A DNA stretch of 16,307 bases from CAYPFY01 sp964410105 (GCA_964410105.1 CAYPFY010000033.1:1-16307); one strand, 5' to 3'. Shown: positions 8,998 through 16,247, numbered from the stretch's first letter. Made by a program: numbers and translations. The notes: a model not told the origin generated them from the sequence alone.

Positions 8998-10161
8998 CTA
9001 TTCCCACCATGCGAGAACTTTGTTGTTATACGTGGTCACGCTGGATGTTTTTGCATAACCGGTGGCGTTTTCAATCGCTATGCTGGAAAAGTAGATGCGG
9101 GAATTCCCGTTGCCGAGATCGTTTGTCGTGGAAGCATTTGCCGTCAGGCCCACGATCGCCCCGTAGATCGTAAACGTCGAGTTGATATGAGAGATATCGT
9201 CGGCGATGAGAAGCCCGAAGAAGGTACTCGGCTGAATATCCTTCATAAATGCATTTTTCGTGCTGTTATGGACCACAAGAATGCCCGATCCATTGATATT
9301 GCACGGTGACCAGACGCTCGGGGATGCCCCGGCGGGGAGGTCGACGTAGGTCACACCGCGGAGCGGGTAGGATAATTTCGTCGGATCGGTCACATATTGG
9401 CTTCCGCTCACTCCCGACTGTGCGATCGATTTCAGCGTTCCTTCGGGGTATCCTCCCACAATCGTCCCCATGACGCTATCGGGAGAGCCGTAATAAATTC
9501 CCCCCTGGTTGATACGGATTATGCTCGTATCGGGCCCTGGGGTTTTCCCGACCGGAGCAAAATCAGTCCCGCTCAGATTCGTCCCGCCGATATCGGAACT
9601 CCCTCCTTGAGTAAGAGTATCCGTCGTCCAGATCCCGAATGTGCCCTGACCTGGAAGCAGCGCCCCGGTCGTGTCGTGATCTCTTCCGTCTATCAAAACA
9701 TTGCCGCCTGTATTGATGTGATTCTGAGTCGTGACGGTCCCTCTGACTCCCCCAGGCTTGAACCCGCGGGCGACAAAGGCCACTGTCGTGAACGTCGTGT
9801 CCTGGATCGTCACCTGGGACACGGCGGTTGTGAAGGGGAGATAGCAAACAGACGTGATCTTCGTTGCGGCCACAACATTGGACTTGGCATCCCTCTGAAA
9901 ATTCACATCCGAGAGAGTTACGGAAACTCTTCCGCCGGAGAGGTACAATGAGGAATAGCCGGTCCTCCAAAGAGAGTTTGAGGCAAGTTGCCGCAAAGCA
10001 AGATTTGCGCCTCCCTGGGATATATCCCTTCCGAGGGAACGCTGGTAATAACGCACGACGTTATCGTTCTGCGTATTCGTCGAGCGGACAATCGTCCTCA
10101 AAAACATCGTGGAAACGACGAACATACCGAAAATGGTCAGAATGAGGGCGCGGCCTACCAT
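8998..10161 (-). CDS. PilX-like minor-pilin-type membrane protein
   Basis: 387 residues, ATG 10161 to TAG 9000-8998. The N-terminus has a single membrane helix (residues ~4-24, ALILTIFGMFVVSTMFL). It is followed by a segment matching the PilX N-terminal pattern (polar, aromatic, then ISQGGANLALRQLASN, where typical PilX proteins have AEAGLN-AL-L). The C-terminal half (~250-387) has short Gly-rich strands (GVTYVDLPAG, INGSGILVVHN, FFGLLIADD, IYGAIVGL, SRIYFSS). These resemble the beta-solenoid-like C-terminal domain common in PilX-type proteins; that resemblance is from memory of the family. No GFTLxE prepilin motif is present. The ATG overlaps the preceding TGA by one base (TGATG), so translation is probably coupled. 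It is the last gene of a three-gene unit. The role could be a pilus or pseudopilus tip or an anchored exported protein. Confidence 0.8.
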   Translation of the reverse strand: MVGRALILTIFGMFVVSTMFLRTIVRSTNTQNDNVVRYYQRSLGRDISQGGANLALRQLASNSLWRTGYSSLYLSGGRVSVTLSDVNFQRDAKSNVVAATKITSVCYLPFTTAVSQVTIQDTTFTTVAFVARGFKPGGVRGTVTTQNHINTGGNVLIDGRDHDTTGALLPGQGTFGIWTTDTLTQGGSSDIGGTNLSGTDFAPVGKTPGPDTSIIRINQGGIYYGSPDSVMGTIVGGYPEGTLKSIAQSGVSGSQYVTDPTKLSYPLRGVTYVDLPAGASPSVWSPCNINGSGILVVHNSTKNAFMKDIQPSTFFGLLIADDISHINSTFTIYGAIVGLTANASTTNDLGNGNSRIYFSSIAIENATGYAKTSSVTTYNNKVLAWWE

Positions 10162-10757
10162 CAGCGCATCCGCAGGTTTCGGGGTTTAATGATTTCTTCC
10201 CAGCTCGCATACGCATACGTCGTGTCATACTTCGTGATTTCCGACGGGTAGGGGCTTGAGACCTGGAGTGAGATCCTGATCGAGTTGATCTTCGAAGGAT
10301 TGGCGACATGGGGGGAGGCTGAAAGCTGATTTCCGAGCGTATCGTAATAGAAGAACTGGAGCTGTGTGATCCCGACATTCATCGGCTTCGCGGAGCCATT
10401 AACGGCCCGATAGAGATACCGGGAAGCGGGGTTCACATTACCGGCGGGCATAGTCTTTCCCAGAAAATACTGGACATTATCGACCGTGCCGTTGTTGTCG
10501 ATATCCCCCCTGAAGCTTATCGAGTCCGGAGTTGCGTACACAATGCCGCTATCGACGGGGTAAACGGGGACGGCATATCCCGCCTTCCGGAAATCCGTTT
10601 CCACGATATCGGTCACGGCCACCAGATTCGTCTGGACGGTGGTAGTCAAAGCCTGGCTGTTGGAGGCGCTGCGCACATTCAGCATCAGACCGAGGAGAAT
10701 CGTGAGAACGGCCCCGCCGATCACCATCGAGAAAACATTATCAAGAAGAGAATTCAC
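10161..10757 (-). CDS. PilW-like minor-pilin-type membrane protein
   Basis: 198 residues, GTG start at 10757, TGA at 10163-10161. One N-terminal membrane helix (residues ~11-27, MVIGGAVLTILLGLML). It is followed by a helical stretch ending in TDIVETDFRKAGYAV, which matches the PilW family signature (D-x-R-x-AGY). Then comes a beta-rich C-terminal domain (SISFRGDIDNNG, YLYRAVNG, ITQLQFFYYD, SIRISLQVSS). The GTG follows a GAGG that overlaps the stop of the upstream gene (TGAGGTTAGGTG), only 6 nt downstream. The Glu-containing GFTLVEL leader of true prepilins is absent; the leader reads MNSLLDNVFSMVIGG. The gene sits between PilV-like and PilX-like genes, the usual minor-pilin order. An internal ATG at residue 11 is a less likely start. 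Confidence 0.82.
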   Translation of the reverse strand: MNSLLDNVFSMVIGGAVLTILLGLMLNVRSASNSQALTTTVQTNLVAVTDIVETDFRKAGYAVPVYPVDSGIVYATPDSISFRGDIDNNGTVDNVQYFLGKTMPAGNVNPASRYLYRAVNGSAKPMNVGITQLQFFYYDTLGNQLSASPHVANPSKINSIRISLQVSSPYPSEITKYDTTYAYASWEEIIKPRNLRMR

Positions 10758-10763
10758 CTAACC

Positions 10764-11276
10764 TCAATAAGCAAAGATATAGGACAGCGAATATGAGCGG
10801 GATATCAGCGGGCTCGTGAAGGTCACCGTCAGTTTCTTGCAATAATTCTTGCCCGCGGCCGGGACGTCCGGGGACGCGGGGGAAGTATACGTCACCGCGG
10901 CCCTCACCGTATCCCCCTGAAGTGAGGAATTCCGGATGATCCGCCAGTACCCGTTATAGTCGTCAACATCATTGAACTTTTGCAACGATCCATAGCCGTT
11001 AGGCCCGAGAGTATCGGGCATGAAAATAGTCTCCCCGCCGTCGGGTCCGAGATACGCACTCATCCCGCTGCTATCGGGGACCTCGACGCCGCCGGCCGTA
11101 TTCTGGTCAAACGCCTTCGTCTTCGCCTCATCGACGAGGGACTGTGCCAGGCCGATAGCCTCAGCCGACACCTCGTTCTCTGCCGACAGCTGAACGCTGT
11201 TCGTCACGATATTATTATCCGTGAGGAGCAGGGAGCCGAGCAGAACAAACGCGCATATGGTTAAGATGAGATTCAT
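10764..11276 (-). CDS. PilV-like minor-pilin-type membrane protein
   Basis: 170 residues from ATG 11276 to TGA 10766-10764. The N-terminus is directly a membrane helix (MNLILTICAFVLLGSLLL). A helix follows with the PilV-type pattern A-x-x-LAQSLVDEAKTKAFD (~residues 40-55), then a beta-rich C-terminal part (DGGETIFMPDTL, GYWRIIRNSS, RAAVTYTS, KKLTVTFTSPL). An in-frame ATG at 11324 would add 16 mostly polar residues (MHAAGFVEVPRHDGPP). I prefer 11276 because the helix then starts the protein and because the base just after ATG 11276 completes the stop of a short upstream frame. No GFTLIE motif is present with either start. First gene of a probable operon with the PilW-like and PilX-like genes. 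Confidence 0.75.
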   Translation of the reverse strand: MNLILTICAFVLLGSLLLTDNNIVTNSVQLSAENEVSAEAIGLAQSLVDEAKTKAFDQNTAGGVEVPDSSGMSAYLGPDGGETIFMPDTLGPNGYGSLQKFNDVDDYNGYWRIIRNSSLQGDTVRAAVTYTSPASPDVPAAGKNYCKKLTVTFTSPLISRSYSLSYIFAY

Positions 11277-11361
11277 CGGTGGCCCATCATGCCGCGGAAC
11301 CTCCACGAAACCGGCGGCATGCATATCCTGGCAGCAGTAACACTCCTATCGCACTCCTTGT

Positions 11362-11390
11362 AATCTAAACACCCGGCATCGGTTGGTCAA
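11362..11390 (-). promoter_or_regulatory. Putative sigma70 promoter of the PilV/W/X-like operon
   Basis: On the minus strand TTGACC (11390-11385), a 17-bp spacer and TAGATT (11367-11362). The transcript would start near 11355, leaving a leader of about 30-80 nt depending on which start codon is used. It lies in the region shared with the divergent plus-strand pair. Confidence 0.55.
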
Positions 11391-11654
11391 GACCGGAAGA
11401 TCGAAAATGGATAAACCGCCATCCGACGAGTATCCGGATTTCCCGATTTTATTTTCAGTCGAAATAGCTTCAAAAACAGCACCATCTCTTTTACCACGAC
11501 CCATGTCACAACGAGACCGTTTTACCCATAAACTTTCCACTCCTCCCGTGAACTTCGACCGAAGCCCTAACAATGTTCGGGCCGCGGGCGTCGACTGGGG
11601 AGGCGAGCATTCCCCCATCCAACCTACTCGAATATTCTGCGGGAAAAGGCCAAT

Positions 11655-11683
11655 TTGACTTTCACACCGCCAAAAAATACCTT
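11655..11683 (+). promoter_or_regulatory. Putative sigma70 promoter of the 11717-12928 gene pair
   Basis: TTGACT (11655-11660), a 17-bp A-rich-ended spacer and TACCTT (11678-11683), a weak -10. Transcription would start near 11690, about 27 nt before ATG 11717. Confidence 0.45.
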
Positions 11684-11702
11684 AGAAAAACGAAAACTTC
11701 AG

Positions 11703-11707
11703 AAGGA
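11703..11707 (+). promoter_or_regulatory. Shine-Dalgarno fixing the start at 11717
   Basis: AAGGA is nine bases before ATG 11717. The frame is open further upstream, to 11573, but only the 11717 start has this site and begins with a signal peptide. Confidence 0.7.
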
Positions 11708-11716
11708 ACGGCATCA

Positions 11717-12046
11717 ATGAGAGCGATCGGGGCAATACTTGCAATGATAGGGATCTGTGCGGGACAGGTGCATGCCGGCGAAATTTTCGGGGCATTAAAA
11801 ATTGATGGAAAAAGCGCCGGGAAGGGACTCAAAATCGGGATCAAATCGGCCGCAAGACCCTACAGCGCGCAGACTGACAACTACGGCTCATACCGCTGCT
11901 TTGTGCAGGAAAAGGGAAAATGCACCTTTACCGTTCATGTCGAAAAGGATTCGGCATCCACAGAGATTTTTTCGTATGCGGGATCCACCCGTTATGACTT
12001 CGGGCTTGAGCGGAAGGACGGGCGCTACACGCTCAAGAGAAAATAG
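11717..12046 (+). CDS. Small secreted protein, carboxypeptidase-regulatory/transthyretin-like fold
   Basis: 109 residues. A clear signal peptide (MRAIGAILAMIGICAGQVHA) is followed by a mature part of about 89 residues. It reads like a CarboxypepD_reg/TTR-like beta-sandwich: GEIFGALKIDGKSAGKG, then LKIGIKS, then TDNYGSYRCFV, then KCTFTVHV. In that family the pattern G-x-I-x-G, G-x-x-V, T-D-x-x-G-x-Y and a T-V-x-V strand is typical. The protein contains two cysteines (SYRC and KC) that could pair. It is probably periplasmic or outer-membrane facing; no lipobox and no sorting domain are seen. The stop TAG is directly followed by the ATG of the next gene, so the two are co-transcribed. The exact family assignment is by pattern only, and the function is unknown. 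Confidence 0.8.
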   Translation: MRAIGAILAMIGICAGQVHAGEIFGALKIDGKSAGKGLKIGIKSAARPYSAQTDNYGSYRCFVQEKGKCTFTVHVEKDSASTEIFSYAGSTRYDFGLERKDGRYTLKRK

Positions 12047-12928
12047 ATGGCGGACGAGATAAAAGACCGGTGGGACAAGGCGAAAGTCATCCTGGAGCCT
12101 GTTGGCGGATTACTGACCGCCATGGCTGTGGCGGGTCTCGGTTACTACGGCTCGAAAGTACTGGAGCAGCGGCAGACGCTTGATTCAAACACACGGCTCT
12201 ATTCCGAGCTCATGAGCAAGCGGGAGGAATCGGAGAGCGCCCTCAGGAAAGACATGTTCAATTCCATCATCGGCTCCTTCCTCACCTCACGGACGGATGC
12301 GGGATCGCTCGAATCGAAAGTCCTGAACCTGGAGCTCCTGGCCGAAAATTTTCATGAATCCCTGAACCTGAAACCCCTCTTTCTTCATCTCAAAAGAGAA
12401 ATCGACCGGCTCACCGACAGGACGCTCAGAAAGGAATACCAGGACCGGCTCGAGATGGTCGCCCGGGAAGTCACCCGGAAGCAGATGTGGGTCCTTGAGG
12501 AGGCGGGAAAAAAATTCGAGCGGCGGATCGATCTTGACAGCCTGCGGTCAAATCCGGGCGGGTTACAGCTGGATGACGACAGCCTCATGATCGATGAAAT
12601 CAGACGGGACTTCAGGGTCATCGTCCTCGAAGCCGATTCTGTGAGCAAGAACATCAAAGTCAGGCTGGAGGTGCGGACGCTGACAGATTCGGCTCAATCA
12701 AACTCCGAGGGAGACGTGGTGGAATTCTGGGTGGGGTTTTTCGACTTCCCCATGATCGACAACATCCGGCTTTCGCACGACCAGAGAAGTTCCATCGTCC
12801 TCACGGAATTTGAGGACGGGAGTGCGGACATCAGCGTCCTTGAGTTTCCGGGATCGCACGCGAGCCTTAAGGAAAAACCCTACTTCGAAGAAATCCTGCA
12901 CAACCTCAGGGAACACGCCCAGGAATAA
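12047..12928 (+). CDS. Membrane-anchored helical protein of unknown function
   Basis: 293 residues, ATG 12047 abutting the previous TAG, stop TAA 12926-12928. After a charged N-terminus (MADEIKDRWDKAKVIL) there is one predicted membrane segment at ~17-37 (EPVGGLLTAMAVAGLGYYG). Residues ~40-165 are long charged helices, probably partly coiled coil (RLYSELMSKREESESALRKD, LKREIDRLTDRTLRKEY). Residues ~185-290 look beta-rich and acidic (RRDFRVIVLEADS, IKVRLEVRTLTD, VVEFWVGFFDFPMID). No catalytic motif is recognised. The ribosome binding site is weak, which suits coupling to the gene upstream. I do not recognise the family. The partner is a small secreted protein, so a two-protein envelope function is possible but not shown. 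The 3' end faces the converging barrel gene 11 bp away. Confidence 0.85.
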   Translation: MADEIKDRWDKAKVILEPVGGLLTAMAVAGLGYYGSKVLEQRQTLDSNTRLYSELMSKREESESALRKDMFNSIIGSFLTSRTDAGSLESKVLNLELLAENFHESLNLKPLFLHLKREIDRLTDRTLRKEYQDRLEMVAREVTRKQMWVLEEAGKKFERRIDLDSLRSNPGGLQLDDDSLMIDEIRRDFRVIVLEADSVSKNIKVRLEVRTLTDSAQSNSEGDVVEFWVGFFDFPMIDNIRLSHDQRSSIVLTEFEDGSADISVLEFPGSHASLKEKPYFEEILHNLREHAQE

Positions 12929-12939
12929 CCCCTCGGGAT

Positions 12940-14292
12940 TCAGTCGAAGCTTCGCATGAGAGTGACATGAATCCATCTCCCCCCGGAAGTTTTCGTGGCA
13001 GGAGCCGACGGAGCGTTTGCCGGGCCCGAAGATAGTGCCGGAGCGGCCGGCAGCTTTTCCGTAAAAATAGGAAAAACCTGTCCGCCTGACAGCATGAACG
13101 TGGCGATGGGAAGGGGAATCTCCAGCGACATCTGAAAGAGACCGAGGCCGGCGCGGCGCAGATCCAGCGAGTTATCGGATAAATCCTTAAACCCGAACAC
13201 CAGGAATTCCGGCTGCCAGCTTTGGATGGATAGCGAGGGGCGCACGTCGTAGTAATAGATTTCAGGGCAAAAACGGAGGCCCCCCCACGAGGAGGAGCAT
13301 GAGACCCCCAGATACCACACGGAAACATCACCGGACACCCTGTAATTCAGACGGTTATCGATAAGCGATCCGACGAGATCGGCGAAGGGCCAGGACTGAA
13401 CATTACCGACGATCTTCGCCCCCAGAGAAACATTACCTCCCGTCAGAGAGGGGCCCATCCCGCGGGCGCGCAGAGTAAAGGCGTATCTCCGCAGGAATCC
13501 GCCTGAAACATTCGAATGGCCGTACGTCGTCCCGTCGAAATAAAAATCAGGCGCATTTCCGAAAGAAGTTTTCGTAAAAAGACCTTCGATAGACCAGCCC
13601 GGGCCGGAATACCGGAGATTCACGCCAAAATCAGAAAAATGACTGGAATCCACGTACGAATAATCTCCCTCAAGGACTGAGGGACGGTTAAGCAGCGTAC
13701 TCCCCTCGACGGATCCATCAAAATCGCCGGCAGAAAAATCCGCCCTTGCGCGGCTCACGATCCCGTGAATCGCGTAGGGAAACGACAGGGCCGCGTCGGC
13801 GTAGGACGCCGCAAAATTTCCCGGAAGATTCACTTCCGAAAAACCGAGCACCAGACCCTTGAGGACTGGCGAACCCGTCCTGACGGCCATTGCGGCCGAG
13901 GTGCTCGTCACGACATCACGCCCGTTGCCGGAAACATTCACGCCGAGGCTACCGGCAAAGAGACCCAACCTGCGGGTATACATCCCGGAGAACGAGGACC
14001 GTTCCTGAGAGAGGGAGAAGCTCGGCTGCTGATCGCCGAGCGCGTTGGAAATTCTGCCGGAAAAACGTTCCGCGCAAAAATTCCACTCGTCATCTTCGGA
14101 ACAAATGAGCCCCTCAAGCCGGAAAACCGAGGCTCCAGCCTTCAGATCACGGTTCGAGGACGACTGGCGAATAATATCATAATATCCGGACGACGCAGCG
14201 ACGAAGCTGGTATCAGAGCCAGGCACAGGACTGCCGTTCGCCTTTGGGCAGAGCAATGCCGCAGGAACCAGCGCCCCCGCGAGAATTTTCAC
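12940..14292 (-). CDS. Predicted outer-membrane beta-barrel protein
   Basis: 450 residues from GTG 14292 to TGA 12942-12940. The GTG gives a signal peptide (MKILAGALVPAALLCPKANG); a TTG at 14307 would add five residues and is less likely. The mature chain is Gly/Ser/aromatic-rich with many alternating strands (RRLGLFAGSLGVNVSG, YAFTLRARGMG, NYRVSGDVSVWYLGVS, GLRFCPEIYYYD, LGLFQMSLEIPL). It has no hydrophobic helix after the signal, which fits an outer-membrane barrel of roughly 16-20 strands (inferred, not counted precisely). A Pro/Ala-rich segment (~405-430, KLPAAPALSSGPANAPSAP) precedes a last strand GGRWIHVTLMRSF near the C-terminus. The GTG is 4 nt after the stop of the upstream lipoprotein gene, so the two form an operon. 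No family name is claimed. Confidence 0.82.
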   Translation of the reverse strand: MKILAGALVPAALLCPKANGSPVPGSDTSFVAASSGYYDIIRQSSSNRDLKAGASVFRLEGLICSEDDEWNFCAERFSGRISNALGDQQPSFSLSQERSSFSGMYTRRLGLFAGSLGVNVSGNGRDVVTSTSAAMAVRTGSPVLKGLVLGFSEVNLPGNFAASYADAALSFPYAIHGIVSRARADFSAGDFDGSVEGSTLLNRPSVLEGDYSYVDSSHFSDFGVNLRYSGPGWSIEGLFTKTSFGNAPDFYFDGTTYGHSNVSGGFLRRYAFTLRARGMGPSLTGGNVSLGAKIVGNVQSWPFADLVGSLIDNRLNYRVSGDVSVWYLGVSCSSSWGGLRFCPEIYYYDVRPSLSIQSWQPEFLVFGFKDLSDNSLDLRRAGLGLFQMSLEIPLPIATFMLSGGQVFPIFTEKLPAAPALSSGPANAPSAPATKTSGGRWIHVTLMRSFD

Positions 14293-14296
14293 TCTT

Positions 14297-16132
14297 TCAG
14301 GGAACAATATCTTGGATCTCCGAATACAGCGGATCTTTCGGCGAGTATGAAAAAGGAGAAAAATAAATGAGCGTCCTCAGGCGGTAGCGATACGTCGTTC
14401 CTGAGGTCACGTTATAATCCACATACCCCGACTGATAGAAATAGGCACTGTCATAATCGGACGGAGTCGTTCCCGATCCTATTGCCCGCTGGATGGCGTA
14501 ATCGGAATTGGGATATTGCGGATCCCATGAGAGTTGCACGCCCAGGGGAGAGGTCACTGTTGAGAGAGCCAGATTCTGGGGTCTTGGGGGGATATCGATC
14601 CGGCGATAATCCTTGGTCTTTGGGGTAATCACCATCGAATCGGCGCTCTCAAGCTCAACATCCCCGTTCCCGTAATCGATATACAGCCTGAATGATTCAT
14701 AATCTGCGTCGGTGATCACAAACCTGAAGCTCCCGAACTGATCCGTCAAGCGGGTATATGTATGCAGGGCTGTCTGGATCTTCACCGTCGCGTAAGAAAT
14801 ATCCTGGTACGACCGGAAAAAGGCATAACCCCTCCAGTCGAACCCGAACTGCTGATCGATCCGCAGAATCCGTTTCAGGCGGTCATTCGTCATTCCTGGG
14901 AGAAGGCCGTGAAACGTCGGGTCGGGGAAACTGAAATCGGCATACGTTTGTGCGGAAAATTTCAGCACCACGCCCCGCGTGCCTGAGGGAGAGACGGTAT
15001 AGGCCGGGAAAAACTGAGACTTCGGATTCTGGGGGGGATTGTCAAACCATTCTGCAAGATACACCTGTATCGTATAGTCATTTCCCTCCGTATCGGCCCT
15101 TTTGAGGACCAGATCGATCGGGGCCGCCAGCGAGTTACGGGCCCTCTGTATATAAACTTTTGCTGAATCGATCGATTCCTGTTTAAGCCGGCCGGTCCCG
15201 ATCTTGACGGCAGCGTCATTCCGGTGTCCGGAAAAAGTTTCGAGAAAGTGGATGCCGGTTGTCGTTTTATCCAGAAACGTCTGGAAAGCATTCTTCGCAT
15301 CCTGAGCGCGGGTCGCTCCGTCGGGAGCGAGAACAAGAAACGACGTATTATCCTGCTGGAGGGCGTTGACGAGCGAACTCTGTGAATAATCGGGCAGGTC
15401 GAAGCTGTACATCAGAAACGACTCAAGGCCCATCCTTGCGGCTTGCAGGCCTGCGTCGGTGAGGTAAATCTCAGTGATATACAGATAAACGGGCAGGAGA
15501 CTGGAATCTCCCTGCATCTTGCCGCTCACCTTGAATTTGAACAGCGAATCCTGTTCAACGACAGCGAGGCGTGCAATGGCGTAATCGATCCGGGGGAGAA
15601 GGCGATTCCGGACCGTCGCCTGAATCTCGCTGATAAGCGGAGGGTCGTCCAGCGCTACGGCAAACATTTCAAAAGTATTGATAGCTGTCGGAAGGAGCGG
15701 AATCGAAAGGGGCTGAGTAGCAAGAGGAATCCCCGTGTTCAGCAGGGAGCCGGAGAAGGGATGGCTATTGATATAGGACTCCCAGCGTTTCACCGAGCTG
15801 TTGATTTCAGTATCGGCGTAGGCCGTAAGGACCTCGGTAATTCCCGCCCCGAAATTGGCCTCCCGGTTGGAGGGGTCGAGGCGGAGAGCCTCTTTATAGG
15901 CCGCGTTCGCATTCTGGAAATTTAGCCGGTCAAAATCGGTGGCGTTATGAAATTTATTATTGAACCAGAGATCAAACTCAGACTCCATTGAACCGTACGC
16001 CTGCTGGACGTGGGCCGAGACCGCAGCGGTATCGGCAGGATTTGTCGCACTCGTTGGGCCTTCCGACTTGGAGCACCCTGACCAGAGGGCGACTGTCATG
16101 ATGGCAAGAAAGAAACAGACAGAATACTTCAT
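14297..16132 (-). CDS. Lipoprotein with TPR-like and FN3-like regions
   Basis: 611 residues, ATG 16132 to TGA 14299-14297. The start is fixed by AGGAGG five bases upstream (16138-16143); an earlier in-frame TTG at 16150 lacks this. The signal is of lipoprotein type: MKYSVCFFLAIMTVALWSGC with Cys20 as likely lipidated residue (WSGC, slightly off the usual L-A-G-C), followed by SKSEGPTS. Residues ~60-110 include a TPR-like pair of helices (FQNANAAYKEALRLDPSNRE, ANFGAGITEVLTAY). The middle (~110-500) is a mixed domain I do not recognise. Residues ~510-605 look like an FN3-type domain (PPRPQNLALSTV, GVQLSWDPQY, YAIQRAIG, TYRYRLRTLIY). Probably attached to the outer membrane, working with the barrel protein encoded 4 nt downstream. 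The function is unknown. Confidence 0.87.
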   Translation of the reverse strand: MKYSVCFFLAIMTVALWSGCSKSEGPTSATNPADTAAVSAHVQQAYGSMESEFDLWFNNKFHNATDFDRLNFQNANAAYKEALRLDPSNREANFGAGITEVLTAYADTEINSSVKRWESYINSHPFSGSLLNTGIPLATQPLSIPLLPTAINTFEMFAVALDDPPLISEIQATVRNRLLPRIDYAIARLAVVEQDSLFKFKVSGKMQGDSSLLPVYLYITEIYLTDAGLQAARMGLESFLMYSFDLPDYSQSSLVNALQQDNTSFLVLAPDGATRAQDAKNAFQTFLDKTTTGIHFLETFSGHRNDAAVKIGTGRLKQESIDSAKVYIQRARNSLAAPIDLVLKRADTEGNDYTIQVYLAEWFDNPPQNPKSQFFPAYTVSPSGTRGVVLKFSAQTYADFSFPDPTFHGLLPGMTNDRLKRILRIDQQFGFDWRGYAFFRSYQDISYATVKIQTALHTYTRLTDQFGSFRFVITDADYESFRLYIDYGNGDVELESADSMVITPKTKDYRRIDIPPRPQNLALSTVTSPLGVQLSWDPQYPNSDYAIQRAIGSGTTPSDYDSAYFYQSGYVDYNVTSGTTYRYRLRTLIYFSPFSYSPKDPLYSEIQDIVP

Positions 16133-16137
16133 AGAAT

Positions 16138-16143
16138 CCTCCT
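16138..16143 (-). promoter_or_regulatory. Shine-Dalgarno fixing the lipoprotein start
   Basis: AGGAGG on the minus strand, five bases before ATG 16132. This strong site decides between ATG 16132 and the upstream TTG 16150, which would bury the n-region of the lipoprotein signal. Confidence 0.85.
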
Positions 16144-16218
16144 CAGGCAAGAAAAAACGGGCGATGGAAAGCGAACCCGGATAAGGTGAAAAGGAAAGAG
16201 CCCCCGGACTGACCCCCC

Positions 16219-16247
16219 AATATAATGACCGAGAGGGAAATTGTCAA
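16219..16247 (-). promoter_or_regulatory. Near-consensus sigma70 promoter of the lipoprotein/barrel operon
   Basis: On the minus strand TTGACA (16247-16242), a 17-bp spacer and TATATT (16224-16219). This is the best promoter in the window. Transcription would start near 16212, giving a leader of about 80 nt before ATG 16132. Confidence 0.75.

Larger units (their letters stand above)
11325..11716. other. Divergent intergenic region
   Basis: About 390 bp separate the minus-strand minor-pilin-like operon from the plus-strand pair. It contains one promoter candidate for each direction, listed separately. Between them (11400-11650) several short frames are open on both strands, but none has a ribosome binding site plus a recognisable protein character. 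A small inverted repeat (cttcgaccgaag, near 11553) is too short to interpret. Confidence 0.55.

Noticed and set aside
11346..11658. 90-codon frames on both strands in the divergent intergenic region
   Set aside because: They overlap each other and the promoter candidates, lack signal peptides or known motifs, and have no good ribosome site.
12929..12960. Palindrome cgaagcttcg at the convergent gene ends as a shared terminator
   Set aside because: It has no loop and no T-run on either strand, and lies within the barrel gene's last codons.
12906..13331. 141-codon minus-strand frame near the end of the barrel gene
   Set aside because: It lies in another frame of the barrel gene, which has a signal peptide and consistent strand pattern along its full length.
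14307..14307. TTG start for the barrel gene and TTG 16150 start for the lipoprotein
   Set aside because: The downstream GTG 14292 and ATG 16132 give cleaner signal peptides, and 16132 has a strong AGGAGG site.
13765..14370. 201-codon plus-strand frame antisense to the barrel gene
   Set aside because: Arg-rich, low-complexity composition typical of antisense reading, with no ribosome site. It would overlap the ends of two well-supported genes.
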